A stretch of 64,000 nt of DNA from Collinsella sp. An2. Lineage in GTDB: Bacteria; Actinomycetota; Coriobacteriia; Coriobacteriales; Coriobacteriaceae. Shown here one piece after another: positions 35,474-45,308 of this stretch. The DNA is taken from positions 25,652 through 89,651 of the forward strand of contig NZ_NFJW01000010.1 of the NCBI RefSeq assembly GCF_002160065.1, written 5' to 3'. The notes under the pieces were generated by a model. The model was not told the origin of the DNA, made no database searches, and worked only from the letters and a program-made list of their open reading frames with translations. A program made the position numbers and the translations under genes. Position 1 is the first letter of the stretch. Every line of letters starts with the position of its first letter.

Positions 35474-36382
35474 TTAGGCCACCTCCTTCTTCGTGTCGGC
35501 GTCATCGGGCGTGACCACCTCGGCGAGATAGGCCTCGCAGCAGGCCTTCGCGAGCGTGCGGACGCGCAGGATGTAGTTGGCGCGCTCGACCGCGGACAGC
35601 GCGCCGCGGGCATCGAGCAGGTTGAAGGCATGGCTGCACTTCATGACGCAGTCGTATGCGGGCAACGGCAGCTTGGCGTCGAGGCAGCTATGGCACTCGC
35701 GCTCGTAGTCGTCGAACTTGCCGCGCATCATCTCGACGTTGGCAATCTCGAAGTTGTACGCCGAGAATTCACGCTCGTTCTCCAGGAAGACGTCGCCGTA
35801 GGTCATGGTCGTACCATCGGGGAGCTTGCTCCACACGAGGTCGTACACCGAGTCGACGCCCTGGATGTACATGGCAAGGCGCTCCAGACCATAGGTGATC
35901 TCCACGGGCACCGGATCGACCTCGATGCCGCCGACCTGCTGGAAGTAGGTGAACTGAGTCACCTCCATGCCGTTGAGCCAGACCTCCCAGCCAAGGCCCC
36001 AGGCACCGAGCGTCGGGCTCTCCCAGTCGTCCTCGACAAAGCGCACGTCATGGTCGGCAGGGTCGAGGCCGATGGCCTTGAGCGAATCGAGATAGAGCTC
36101 CTGCGAGTTGGCGGGAGACGGCTTGATGAGCACCTGGAACTGGTAGTAGTGCTGCATGCGGTTGGGGTTCTCGCCATAGCGGCCGTCGGCGGGGCGGCGG
36201 CAGGGCTGGGCATAGCAGGTGCGCCACGAAGACGGACCCAGAGAGCGCAGCGTGGTGGCGGTGTGGAAGGTGCCGGCACCGACCTCAGAGTCGTAAGGCT
36301 GCATGATCACGCAGCCGTAGGAGCCCCAGTACCGCTGAAGCTCGAGGATGATCTCCTGAAAGGTGAGGGCCTGTGTATCCAT
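35474..36382 (-). CDS. glyQ: glycine-tRNA ligase alpha subunit
   Basis: 302 residues; the ATG at 36382 ([15 protein letters not shown]) is preferred over one ten codons earlier because GAGGGGAGA precedes it and the family starts there. Catalytic class II core: [50 protein letters not shown] and [15 protein letters not shown]. One base separates it from glyS. Confidence 0.97.
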   Translation of the reverse strand: MDTQALTFQEIILELQRYWGSYGCVIMQPYDSEVGAGTFHTATTLRSLGPSSWRTCYAQPCRRPADGRYGENPNRMQHYYQFQVLIKPSPANSQELYLDSLKAIGLDPADHDVRFVEDDWESPTLGAWGLGWEVWLNGMEVTQFTYFQQVGGIEVDPVPVEITYGLERLAMYIQGVDSVYDLVWSKLPDGTTMTYGDVFLENEREFSAYNFEIANVEMMRGKFDDYERECHSCLDAKLPLPAYDCVMKCSHAFNLLDARGALSAVERANYILRVRTLAKACCEAYLAEVVTPDDADTKKEVA

Positions 36383-36483
36383 GCCCCGTCTCCCCTCTCT
36401 CTTGATTGACATGACGACGGCGCCGGCCTAAGCCGAGCGCCGCATGGTTACCGATGCTGCGTCGCGTGAGGACTCTGCCTGCC

Positions 36484-37047
36484 CTACACGACAGGACCGA
36501 TTCGGTCGAGCGGCCACAACCTGAAGAGCGCGACCGCCACAAGGTTCTCCCGGGGCACGGCGCCGAAGTAACGCGAGTCGGCCGAGTCCTCACGGTTATC
36601 GCCCATCACCCAGATACAGCCCTCGGGAACCGTGAACGGGAAGGAAACGTCCGCACCGGGCGCCTGCGTGGCAAGCGGCCAGGACTCCCCCTGCGTATAG
36701 GACTCGTCGAGCGGCTCGCCGTCCACGACGACCTGGCCGCCCTCAAGGTCGACCGTCTGCCCCGCGGTCGCGATGACGCGCTTGACGAGGATATCATGCT
36801 CGCTGTCGGCCTGTGGGTTGCGGAAGACGACGATGTCGCCAGGAGCCACGTCAATACCCAGCTCAAGCGTGACCTTCTGACCCATGATGGTATCGCCGAT
36901 CTGAATCGTGGGCTCCATGGATCCTGTCGGAACCACATAGGGCTCGATCACAAAGAACCGTACCAGCATCATGAGGGCAAAGGTCACCAAGAAGATGGCG
37001 ATCCACTCCACAATGCCACGGATGACGGACATCTGATGCGTCTGCAT
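36484..37047 (-). CDS. lepB: signal peptidase I
   Basis: Cleaves signal peptides of secreted proteins. 187 residues. One N-terminal membrane anchor (about 13-33), catalytic Ser in VPTGSMEPT, catalytic Lys in ILVKRVIATAG, and the family box GDNREDSADSRYFG. The ATG at 37047 has TAGGAGA eight bases upstream; a second ATG is five codons later. It follows trmD by 11 bases. Confidence 0.96.
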   Translation of the reverse strand: MQTHQMSVIRGIVEWIAIFLVTFALMMLVRFFVIEPYVVPTGSMEPTIQIGDTIMGQKVTLELGIDVAPGDIVVFRNPQADSEHDILVKRVIATAGQTVDLEGGQVVVDGEPLDESYTQGESWPLATQAPGADVSFPFTVPEGCIWVMGDNREDSADSRYFGAVPRENLVAVALFRLWPLDRIGPVV

Positions 37048-37058
37048 GCTCTCGTCTC

Positions 37059-37826
37059 CTATCCGTATGCCTTGTCCGACGAACCATGATAGCGCTCAAG
37101 CAGCTCGGCGGCCCGCGCGCGTTCAGATTCACTCAGGCGAGCATCCGCTATAAGGTCGGGACGCCAGCGGCAGGTGCGATCGAGCGCGTTCTCGCGGCGC
37201 CAGGCATCGACCTTGGCGTGATCGCCAGAGAGCAGAATCTCGGGCACGCCCATGCCCCGAAACTCAGCGGGACGCGTGTACTGTTCGTACTCCAAAAGCC
37301 CGCCGTCGTCTCCCGTAGCGAAGGACTCGTCCTTGTTGCTCTGCTCATCGCCGAGCGCACCGGGAATGAGACGCACGACCGCGTCCATAACGACCATGGC
37401 GGGAAGCTCGCCGCCCGTAAGCACGTAGTCACCGATCGAGATGCATTCATCGGCAAGCGTGTAGGCGCGCTCGTCCATGCCCTCATAGCGACCGCAGACA
37501 AATAACAGGCGGTCGTAAGTAGCCAGCCGCTCGGCGCACGTCTGATCAAACGGCGCCCCGCAGGGCGTGAAGAAGACGACATGGGGCTTGGGGCCGGTCG
37601 CGGCAATGGACTCGACGGCCTCATAGATGGGCTCGACCTTCATGAGCATGCCCTGGCCGCCGCCGTAGGGTTCATCGTCCACGGTGCGATGCCGGTCATG
37701 CGTCCAGTCACGAAGGTTATAGGCCGAAAACTCAAACAGTCCCGCACGGCGCGCACGGCCCAGAATCGAGGTGGACATGACGGGCTCGAACATCTCGGGA
37801 AACACTGAGAGCGCCTCTAGAATCAT
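37059..37826 (-). CDS. trmD: tRNA (guanine37-N1)-methyltransferase
   Basis: SPOUT methylase making m1G37, needed to hold reading frame. 255 residues. I choose the ATG at 37826 (MILEALSVFPEMF), which matches the family and has AGGTGG five bases upstream; a GTG at 37835 right after the rimM stop is the alternative. Signatures: DDEPYGGGQGMLMK, CGRYEGMDERA, ISIGDYVLTGGELPAMVVMD and LLSGDHAKVDAWRRE. Normal rpsP-khpA-rimM-trmD order. Confidence 0.96.
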   Translation of the reverse strand: MILEALSVFPEMFEPVMSTSILGRARRAGLFEFSAYNLRDWTHDRHRTVDDEPYGGGQGMLMKVEPIYEAVESIAATGPKPHVVFFTPCGAPFDQTCAERLATYDRLLFVCGRYEGMDERAYTLADECISIGDYVLTGGELPAMVVMDAVVRLIPGALGDEQSNKDESFATGDDGGLLEYEQYTRPAEFRGMGVPEILLSGDHAKVDAWRRENALDRTCRWRPDLIADARLSESERARAAELLERYHGSSDKAYG

Positions 37827-37835
37827 GCAGACCAC

Positions 37836-38363
37836 CTAGCCCCGAGACGACGTATCGATGAGGCCGTCCATGATATGCACCGGCAGCGGACCGTCATCCG
37901 GAATGGCATCGATCGCGTCGTCGATGACCGGGATGAGGACCTCGCCATACGGTCCGCCTTCAACCACCCAGACGTCGTTGGCGGGCGTCTCCATGATGTC
38001 TGAAAGCACGCCCAGCGAACCAAAGCGTTCGTCGATGACCTCGCGGCCGCGCAGGCGGTCCAGCGAGACCTCGAGCGCGCCGAGGTCAAGGTCATCTTCG
38101 CGAGCAAGCAGATAGCAGCCCACGATGTCCACGGCGGCGGTAAGCGAGTCGATGCCGGCAAAGGCGACGACGAACTGGTCACCTTGATCGCGCACCGACT
38201 CGACCGTCATGAAGCGGTCGCGCTTGAGCGCCGGCGGCGTCAGAGCGACTTCGAGCCCCGTCCGAACAACGAAAGGAAGGCCGCGCAGCGCCTCTGCGAC
38301 GACCTCCCCACGTCTTCCGTGTGTGCGAACCACACGGGCTATGTTGCGATACCGAACCGTCAA
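37836..38363 (-). CDS. rimM: ribosome maturation factor RimM
   Basis: Assists assembly of the 30S head. 175 residues. TTG start at 38363 with TTAGGAT upstream; no in-frame ATG exists near the conserved N-terminus IARVVRTHGRRGEVVAEAL. The C-terminal PRC-barrel part reads LGVLSDIMETPANDVWVV followed by EVLIPVID. Six bases separate it from khpA. Confidence 0.92.
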   Translation of the reverse strand: MTVRYRNIARVVRTHGRRGEVVAEALRGLPFVVRTGLEVALTPPALKRDRFMTVESVRDQGDQFVVAFAGIDSLTAAVDIVGCYLLAREDDLDLGALEVSLDRLRGREVIDERFGSLGVLSDIMETPANDVWVVEGGPYGEVLIPVIDDAIDAIPDDGPLPVHIMDGLIDTSSRG

Positions 38364-38369
38364 AGCATC

Positions 38370-38654
38370 CTAACCTAAGACCTCGACCTCGACAGACGTG
38401 TCGAGGCGCGCGGCAAGCGCGCGTGCAAGCGTGCGGATGGCCTTGATGGTACGACCACGCCGACCGATGACCTTAGCGACGTCATCCGCTCCAACGGAGA
38501 CCTCGATGGTCGAAGAACGATCGGCGTCGATGACCTCAAGGCTTACCGCGTCGGGATCATCGACGAGGTTGACCACAAGATACTCGACCAGATCGGCGAT
38601 CTGGTCGGAGAGCATGGCCTCGTCCTCGTAGGAGTCATTCTGCTCGGCAGACAC
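38370..38654 (-). CDS. khpA: KH domain RNA-binding protein KhpA
   Basis: 94 residues with one KH domain: VGADDVAKVIGRRGRTIKAI contains the GxxG loop (GRRG). The GTG start at 38654 has GAGGAG six bases upstream, within the end of rpsP. The first ~15 residues are acidic and longer than in Firmicutes. KhpA acts with KhpB in RNA binding linked to cell elongation; no khpB is in the window. Confidence 0.92.
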   Translation of the reverse strand: MSAEQNDSYEDEAMLSDQIADLVEYLVVNLVDDPDAVSLEVIDADRSSTIEVSVGADDVAKVIGRRGRTIKAIRTLARALAARLDTSVEVEVLG

Positions 38655-38657
38655 GTG

Positions 38658-38990
38658 TTACTCCTCGGCGCCCTCTGCGGCAGCCTTGGCGGCCTCGGCC
38701 TCCTTGGCGAGCTGCTTCTTGGACTTCTTGACGGCGGTCTCGGTCTTCGGGCCCTCCTCGGCGGCCTTGATGAGCGCGGCGACAGCGTCGGTGATCTGAG
38801 CGCCCTTGGACTGCCACTCGGCGATCTTCTCAAGGTCGAGGTTGATGGTCTTGGGGTTGGTCAGCGGGTTGTAGCGGCCGACCTCCTCGATGAAACGACC
38901 ATCGCGGGGCGAACGAGAGTTAGCCACGACGACACGATAGTACGGACGCTTATGAGAGCCGTGACGAGCGAGGCGAATCTTGACTGCCAA
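38658..38990 (-). CDS. rpsP: 30S ribosomal protein S16
   Basis: 110 residues. Begins [20 protein letters not shown] and continues [20 protein letters not shown] with NPLTNP. The start is TTG at 38990 with GTAGGAGGAG upstream; no ATG fits. The C-terminal ~35 residues are Lys/Ala/Glu-rich, longer than the minimal protein. First gene of the rpsP-khpA-rimM-trmD-lepB operon. Confidence 0.97.
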   Translation of the reverse strand: MAVKIRLARHGSHKRPYYRVVVANSRSPRDGRFIEEVGRYNPLTNPKTINLDLEKIAEWQSKGAQITDAVAALIKAAEEGPKTETAVKKSKKQLAKEAEAAKAAAEGAEE

Positions 38991-39047
38991 TGAAAACTCC
39001 TCCTACCAAGCAGCATGACAGCTGCGACTACAGACAAACAGGTGGTA

Positions 39048-39076
39048 ATGATACGCCAACGGATGGAGCAGGTGAA
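39048..39076 (-). promoter_or_regulatory. candidate rpsP operon promoter
   Basis: Minus strand: -35 TTCACC (39076-39071), exact 17-base spacer, -10 TATCAT (39053-39048), about 58 bases before the rpsP start. Confidence 0.55.
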
Positions 39077-39244
39077 GTCCACTGGGGCATCTTCTTCGGA
39101 ATATCCGCAGGCAAATCCATATTCTACGCACGAATCGGCCAATTGCAAACATTCTGCGGCCCAAATCATGCGGTTTTGGGGGAATTGTGACGGCCCTTCA
39201 CGGCTGCCGAACGGATTCGAACTCGCGGTGCGTGCCACCCCGGA

Positions 39245-39250
39245 TATACT
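39245..39250 (+). promoter_or_regulatory. candidate dinB -10 element next to the start codon
   Basis: TATACT lies six bases before the dinB ATG, so transcription would begin at or near the A of the ATG. No Shine-Dalgarno sequence is seen upstream of that ATG and no clear -35 exists. Confidence 0.35.
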
Positions 39251-39256
39251 GAATCT

Positions 39257-40516
39257 ATGGCACAGGGCGAACAGACATACGATTTGTTAGGCACGTGGTC
39301 CGGACCCGCCGTGGGCCTCATGGACCTCGATGCCTTCTTTGCGAGTGTGGAGCAGCTCGACCATCCCGCCTGGCGCGGCAAGCCGGTCATCGTGGGCGGG
39401 TCGCCCCACGCACGCGGCGTGGTCTCGACGGCCTCCTATGAGGCGCGACCGTACGGCGTCCATTCGGCCATGTCGTCGGCCCAGGCGGCACGGCTCTGTC
39501 CCCAGGCCATCTGGACGCGCGGGCACTTCGATCGATATCGCGAGGTGAGCGGGCAGGTCATGCAGGTTCTGCAGGACGAGACTCCCTATATCGAGCAGGT
39601 TTCAATCGACGAGGCGTTTTTCGACATCACGCCCGGCCGCTTCTCGCGAGAGCATCCAGTCGTCATCGCGCAGCGCATCCAGCGACGCGTGTCCGAGATT
39701 GGCGTGACCTGCTCGATCGGCCTTGGCTGCAACAAGACGGTCGCCAAGATCGCCAGCGAGCGCGACAAGCCGCGTGGGCTCACGGTCATCATGCCGGGAA
39801 CCGAAGCCGACTTTCTTGCCCCGCTGCCGGTGCGTGCCATGAGCGGTATCGGAACGTCGGCAGAACGCGCCCTCGCCCGCGTGGGCATCCATACCCTCGG
39901 ACAGCTTGCACGCGCCCCGCTTTCGCGCCTCTCCCCCATCTTCGGAGTCAACGCCGACGCCATGCGCATTCGCGCCGCCGGCGGGGAACACAGCCGCGTG
40001 AAATCGGTCGACGCTCCCGACGATGTCAAGTCCGTCAGCAACGAGCGCACGTTTGCCAGCGACCTCACCGACCGTGCAGATGTCGATGCCGCCCTTGCGC
40101 TGCTCGGCGAGTCGGTAGGAAGGCGGCTTCGCAGAAAGGGCCTTGCCGGCAGGACCGTGACGGTCAAGGTGAAGTACTCCTACGGATCGGGGCGGACCAT
40201 CCAGCGCAAGCTTCCCCATCCCACCGACGACGAGAACGTATTCGTGCCGGTGGGCCGCGAGCTGTTGGATGAGCTCTGGGGCCCGGGGACGCATATCAGA
40301 CTGCTCGGCCTGGGTATCAGCGACTTCAACCTGGACGAGGGCGTCCAGACCGATCTATTCTGCGAAGTGGATGACCGCGGCGCCATGTCGAGCGATCGCC
40401 GCGACCTATCCGTTGCGGTAGACCATGTGCGTGAGCGCTTTGGAGCGGGCTCGGTGTCGTTTGGTCGCGCCGCGCGCTTCGATGACGAGGTCGTTCGCTC
40501 GGATAAGCAACGCTAG
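39257..40516 (+). CDS. dinB: DNA polymerase IV (Y family)
   Basis: Translesion polymerase, 419 residues. Metal-binding Asp23 in LMDLDAFFASVEQ and the Asp118-Glu119 pair in VSIDEAFFD are present, as are the YEARPYGVHSAM fingers motif, SIGLGCNKTVAKIASERDKP and the helix-hairpin-helix region VRAMSGIGTSAERAL. The little-finger domain follows (about 250-360). The C-terminal ~50 residues are variable; no clear beta-clamp QxxLF box, though QTDLF near residue 362 is a good candidate. Lone plus-strand gene between two minus-strand ribosomal operons. No SD before the ATG. Confidence 0.95.
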   Translation: MAQGEQTYDLLGTWSGPAVGLMDLDAFFASVEQLDHPAWRGKPVIVGGSPHARGVVSTASYEARPYGVHSAMSSAQAARLCPQAIWTRGHFDRYREVSGQVMQVLQDETPYIEQVSIDEAFFDITPGRFSREHPVVIAQRIQRRVSEIGVTCSIGLGCNKTVAKIASERDKPRGLTVIMPGTEADFLAPLPVRAMSGIGTSAERALARVGIHTLGQLARAPLSRLSPIFGVNADAMRIRAAGGEHSRVKSVDAPDDVKSVSNERTFASDLTDRADVDAALALLGESVGRRLRRKGLAGRTVTVKVKYSYGSGRTIQRKLPHPTDDENVFVPVGRELLDELWGPGTHIRLLGLGISDFNLDEGVQTDLFCEVDDRGAMSSDRRDLSVAVDHVRERFGAGSVSFGRAARFDDEVVRSDKQR

Positions 40517-40659
40517 GGAAACACTGATTAAAGGCTTTCGCGCCTGGAATCGTCGTGGCGAGGCGCCTGTCAGGCTCGCTGCCCATGCTCCCTATACAAG
40601 CAGGGTTATAGGACAACATGTGTGTCGGAGCCATCTCCGCCATGTTCACGTGCCGACGA

Positions 40660-40725
40660 TTCGTCAACGCTCAGTTATTCCCCGGAATCTGTCTCGATTC
40701 TGGAACAAAACTGAGCTTCGACGAA
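40660..40725. repeat. 66-bp imperfect palindrome
   Basis: Outer arms 40660-40676 and 40709-40725 pair in two blocks (TTCGTC with GACGAA, GCTCAGTT with AACTGAGC) around a 3-base mismatch. Inside, GAATC pairs with GATTC. An extra GCTCAGTT lies at 40742. Could be a REP- or MITE-like element or a folded 3' RNA. Confidence 0.5.
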
Positions 40726-40766
40726 ATACGTGGCCGCCGACGCTCAGTTAGACGATATGAGAAAGT

Positions 40767-40802
40767 GCACGCCCGCTCCTCGAGGCTGAGAAGCGGGCGT
40801 GC
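40767..40802 (-). terminator. terminator after rsfS
   Basis: 11-bp perfect stem GCACGCCCGCT with its complement and a 14-base loop, 38 bases past the rsfS stop. The minus-strand tail ACTTTCTC is only partly T-rich. Confidence 0.6.
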
Positions 40803-40839
40803 TGAAGCCATCAATTAAGCTGGCAGGCTTGCCAAGAGT

Positions 40840-41364
40840 CTAAACCAGGTCGAGCTCGAGCTCGGGCGCGTCGCCCCACAGCTTCTCGAGGCGATAGTAC
40901 TCGCGCTGCTCGGGCGTGAACACGTGCACGATGACCGAGCCGTAGTCCATAAGAATCCAGGCGCGTTCGTCACGTCCCTCGATGGAGAAGGGGTGCTCGC
41001 CGCATGCCTTGGCGACCTTCTCCTCCACCTCATCCACAATGGTGTCGGCGAGACGGTTGTTGATGCCCGTCACGATGACGAAGTAGTCGCACACGTCGGA
41101 CAGCTGGGTAAGGTCGAGCACGCGGATGTCCTCGCCCTTCTTATCATAGGCAGCCTGGGCGGCGGTGCGGGCGACCTGCTCGGCGGAGACGCCGGAGCTC
41201 GAAAGCGAGGCGGCCGTACGATCGACCGAGGAGCCGAAGCTGCGAGCACGCTCCTCCTCAAGATCCTCGACGGTATCCTCGGCACCCGCAGGGGTGGCCT
41301 GGATATCCTCGGAAACCGAAGACTCGTCGATCGAGGTGACCTCGTCCATCATCTCAGAAGTCAT
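40840..41364 (-). CDS. rsfS: ribosome silencing factor RsfS
   Basis: Binds L14 and blocks subunit joining when nutrients are short. 174 residues from the ATG at 41364, which overlaps the yqeK stop (ATGA) and has AAAGG upstream. The core starts near residue 58: ARTAAQAAYDKKGEDIRVLD, LSDVCDYFVIVTG, AWILMDYGSVIVHVFTPEQR and EYYRLEKLWGD. The first ~57 residues are an acidic, Ser-rich extension absent from typical 110-residue homologues. Last gene of the rplU operon. Confidence 0.94.
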   Translation of the reverse strand: MTSEMMDEVTSIDESSVSEDIQATPAGAEDTVEDLEEERARSFGSSVDRTAASLSSSGVSAEQVARTAAQAAYDKKGEDIRVLDLTQLSDVCDYFVIVTGINNRLADTIVDEVEEKVAKACGEHPFSIEGRDERAWILMDYGSVIVHVFTPEQREYYRLEKLWGDAPELELDLV

Positions 41365-42002
41365 GCATGACCTTTCTTTTCGCTGCGCTGAAGCGCATAG
41401 TGGTTGTAGATTTCCGTAGCTGTGGGATAAAGATAGCGTCCCGTTTGCAGAACATACACGAGACCCTGCGAGAAACAAGAGAAGAACAGCTCTTCAAGCG
41501 ATATCTCGCCCACCTGGGAGCGCAGGCGGTCCGCATAGTCGCCGCGACGACCGGGCTCGATAGCGTCGGCGATGAAGACGACCATGTCGAGCGGTGTCAT
41601 GTCGCAGGAGCCGACCGTGTGGCGAGCGACCGCCTGAAAGACTTCCGCCGGGAGCTCGGGAAACAGCTCAGGAAGCTCGTAGGCGGCGACCATCCCGTGC
41701 AGCAGCGGAGCCGCAAGCGCCGGAGGTCCGGCGATCTCGATGCCATAGTGCAGGGCGCGCGCAACGAGCTCTTCGTCCGAAATCACCTTGTCCCAGTCGT
41801 GGATGAGTCCCGCGACCGTGGCAAGATAGGGGTCGACCCCGTAGGCCTGGGCAAGTGCGGCGGCGCAGGAGGCAACGCCGAGCGAATGGATATGACGCTT
41901 GCGCGCGTCCTTCATGCGCACGGCCAAAAGCTCCTTGATGCGCTCGACTTCTTGACCCTGTTCGCCGTCGAACGCGACCTCGGCGGTCCATTCAGCAGCC
42001 AT
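41361..42002 (-). CDS. YqeK family HD-domain hydrolase
   Basis: 213 residues. HD fold with RHIHSLGVASCAAALAQAYG, GLIHDWDKVISDEELV (HD pair and nearby Lys), LLHGMVAAYELPELF and FIADAIEPGRRGDY. YqeK of Bacillus hydrolyses diadenosine tetraphosphate symmetrically. Placed between nadD and rsfS as usual; its ATG overlaps the nadD stop by one base (TAATG). Confidence 0.92.
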   Translation of the reverse strand: MAAEWTAEVAFDGEQGQEVERIKELLAVRMKDARKRHIHSLGVASCAAALAQAYGVDPYLATVAGLIHDWDKVISDEELVARALHYGIEIAGPPALAAPLLHGMVAAYELPELFPELPAEVFQAVARHTVGSCDMTPLDMVVFIADAIEPGRRGDYADRLRSQVGEISLEELFFSCFSQGLVYVLQTGRYLYPTATEIYNHYALQRSEKKGHA

Positions 42003-42694
42003 TACGCCTCATCCTCCTCGACGCGCCCCGTAAGGTCGTCTTCTCGATACAGACCGTTCTTTCGAATGAACCCTATCACAGATTCACTGGTGAGGTACCG
42101 CACGCTCTTGCCCTCCCGGACGCGCGAGCGAATGTTCGTCGAGCTGATCGCCATGGCGGGAATCTCGATATAGCGCACGTCAAAGGGATATCCCGAGCCC
42201 TCGATGCGCTCACACGCCTGGTTGATGTCATACCCTGGGCGTGTCGCTGCAATCAAGGTGGCGAGCTGGGCGATCTCGGAGGCATCATGCCAAAGCAGGA
42301 TGTCGAGGATGGCGTCTGCCCCGGTAATGAAGAAGAGCTCGACGTTCGAGGGATAGTACGCGCGCAGGGCCCGCAAGGTGTCGACGGTATAGGTCACCCC
42401 AGGTCGGTCGATCTCGAAGCGGCTGGCGTAAAACACCGGGTTGGCCGCGGTCGCCAGGACGGTCATGGCATAGCGGTCTTCGGCTCCTGTAATCCGTTTA
42501 TCCTGCTTAAAGGCGGGGTTGCCCGACGGCATGAAGAGCACCAGATCAAGGTCGAGCGCCTCGCGAGCCTGCTCGGCCGTGACGAGATGTCCGTAATGGA
42601 TGGGATCGAAGGTGCCACCCATGATGCCAAGCCGATACGTCCGAGTCGGGTCAGATCCGAGCTCGGGCAGCGACTGACGCGAGACGCCCTCCAT
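42002..42694 (-). CDS. nadD: nicotinate-nucleotide adenylyltransferase
   Basis: Makes deamido-NAD from nicotinate mononucleotide and ATP. 230 residues. The ATG at 42694 is set by GAGGAGGTC, which overlaps the obgE end; the open frame runs 55 codons further inside obgE. Nucleotidyltransferase motif GIMGGTFDPIHYGHL, ITGADAILDILLWHD, and the C-terminal ISSTNIRSRVREG. About 20 residues precede the catalytic motif. Confidence 0.95.
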   Translation of the reverse strand: MEGVSRQSLPELGSDPTRTYRLGIMGGTFDPIHYGHLVTAEQAREALDLDLVLFMPSGNPAFKQDKRITGAEDRYAMTVLATAANPVFYASRFEIDRPGVTYTVDTLRALRAYYPSNVELFFITGADAILDILLWHDASEIAQLATLIAATRPGYDINQACERIEGSGYPFDVRYIEIPAMAISSTNIRSRVREGKSVRYLTSESVIGFIRKNGLYREDDLTGRVEEDEA

Positions 42695-42695
42695 C

Positions 42696-44174
<1,479 letters not shown>

Positions 44175-44176
44175 TC

Positions 44177-44211
44177 AAAAAAGGGAGACCCCCAGCATCT
44201 GAGGGCCTCCC
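44177..44211 (-). terminator. terminator or attenuator between rpmA and obgE
   Basis: Minus strand: GGGAGgCCC paired with GGGgtCTCCC around a TCAGATGC-type loop, then six T (44182-44177). The obgE ribosome binding site begins within two bases of the T-run. Likely lowers obgE, nadD, yqeK and rsfS expression relative to the ribosomal proteins. Confidence 0.7.
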
Positions 44212-44236
44212 GAATATACGCTCTATGAAGGGTTGC

Positions 44237-44494
44237 TTACGCGTTCGCGAACGGGCGCACGTTGACCCTGTGCTTGATGCCACGAGTATACTCGACCGTG
44301 CCATCGACGAGCGCGAACAGCGTGTCGTCCTTGCCACGACCAACGTTAGCACCCGGGTGGATGTGGGTGCCGTGCTGACGAACGAGAATGGTGCCCGTCG
44401 TCACGGTCTGGCCGGCGAAGCGCTTGCAGCCCAGGCGCTGACCGCGGGAGTCACGGCCATTACGGGAGGAACCGAGTCCTTTTTTGTGTGCCAT
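44237..44494 (-). CDS. rpmA: 50S ribosomal protein L27
   Basis: 85 residues, starting directly with [20 protein letters not shown] and without the cleavable N-terminal extension of Firmicutes. [18 protein letters not shown] and [12 protein letters not shown] are typical. Between rplU and obgE as expected. Confidence 0.98.
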   Translation of the reverse strand: MAHKKGLGSSRNGRDSRGQRLGCKRFAGQTVTTGTILVRQHGTHIHPGANVGRGKDDTLFALVDGTVEYTRGIKHRVNVRPFANA

Positions 44495-44528
44495 GTCTTA
44501 TACCTGCTCTTTCAACAACGAGTGCGAA

Positions 44529-44891
44529 CTACTCGGCAGCCGGGGCCTCAGCGTCGGCAACAGCCTTCTTGGTTGCGCGCGAGGTGGCCTGAACCTTGGT
44601 GATCTTAATCCTGGTGAGCTGCTGACGGTGGCCCTTCAGACGACGATAGCGCTTACGCTTCTTGAACTTGAAGACGAGCTGCTTCTCACCCTTGAACTGC
44701 TCGACGATCTCGGCAGTGACCTTGGCCTTGGCAAGCTTGGCGGGGTCGGTGACGATCTTCTTGCCGTCGTTCAGGAAGATGACGGGCAGGGTGATCTTGG
44801 AACCAACCTCACCCTCGATCTTCTCGACGTTGAGGACGTCATCGGCGGCAACCTTGTACTGCTTGCCACCCGTGGTAACGATTGCGTACAT
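44529..44891 (-). CDS. rplU: 50S ribosomal protein L21
   Basis: 120 residues. MYAIVTTGGKQYKVAADDVL, KITLPVIFLNDG and FKKRKRYRRLKGHRQQLTRI identify L21. A short Ala/Glu tail extends the usual ~103 residues. First gene of the rplU-rpmA-obgE-nadD-yqeK-rsfS run. Confidence 0.98.
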   Translation of the reverse strand: MYAIVTTGGKQYKVAADDVLNVEKIEGEVGSKITLPVIFLNDGKKIVTDPAKLAKAKVTAEIVEQFKGEKQLVFKFKKRKRYRRLKGHRQQLTRIKITKVQATSRATKKAVADAEAPAAE

Positions 44892-44933
44892 TCTCTAAAA
44901 CCCTTCATGCATATGGTAGTGCAACAGCCGAAT

Positions 44934-44962
44934 ATAGTAGCAGCCACCACCTGGCCCGTCAA
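44934..44962 (-). promoter_or_regulatory. rplU operon promoter
   Basis: Minus strand: -35 TTGACG (44962-44957), 17-base spacer, -10 TACTAT (44939-44934). Both hexamers are near consensus at ideal spacing. Confidence 0.68.
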
Positions 44963-45126
44963 TGAAAAGGATACGAACATCCCCTGCATATACACAAGTT
45001 CACAACGTATCGCCCCCGCGCTTCCGTACGGTCTTCGAACAACGGAGGGAAAAGCGCCATTCGAGACCCGCGGGCCGCTGAGGTGAAAACGACGAGTCAT
45101 GGGCATACTGCCGGAACATAGAGTAA

Positions 45127-45198
45127 GTCCAACTACTAGATTTGTCTAAGAATTCGCTAAAAAATCTCGCTTATCTTAGTCAAACCCAGTAGCTGGAC
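45127..45198. repeat. 72-bp A+T-rich imperfect palindrome
   Basis: Outer arms GTCCAACTACT (45127-45137) and AGTAGCTGGAC (45188-45198) pair at 10 of 11 bases. Inner arms TTTGTCTAAG (45141-45150) and CTTAGTCAAA (45175-45184) pair at 9 of 10. The 24-base centre includes a run of A. Composition differs sharply from its surroundings. Possibly a miniature mobile element or a folded RNA. Confidence 0.55.
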
Positions 45199-45308
45199 AT
45201 AAATCACAGGGGCGATAGGCCGCAGATGGGGACGACCAGCCCGGGGCAGAAGGCCAAAGGGTGCGCCGCATCAGAGGCCGCCAGACGATGGCGGCGGCTG
45301 AAGGCGAT

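Larger units (their letters stand above)
40517..40839. other. gene-free region between dinB and rsfS
   Basis: 323 bases. It contains a small inverted repeat CCTATA/TATAGG around 40592-40613, a 66-bp imperfect palindrome (40660-40725), a further copy of the GCTCAGTT word (40742-40749) and the rsfS terminator hairpin (40767-40802). No coding potential seen. Confidence 0.55.
44892..45308. other. gene-free region upstream of rplU
   Basis: 417 bases. Holds the rplU promoter (44934-44962) with a leader of about 40 bases, and a 72-bp A+T-rich imperfect palindrome (45127-45198). The 110 bases after the palindrome (45199-45308) are G+C-rich and follow the stop of the upstream minus-strand gene. I see no clear terminator for that gene and no coding sequence. 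Confidence 0.5.

Noticed and set aside
36420..36450. Hairpin after lepB as terminator
   Set aside because: The stem is interrupted and no T-run follows on the minus strand, so lepB may read into glyQS.
39208..39219. CGAACGGATTCG upstream of dinB as a LexA box
   Set aside because: The actinobacterial box is CGAAC-N4-GTTCG; here the second half and the spacing do not match, so SOS control is not supported.
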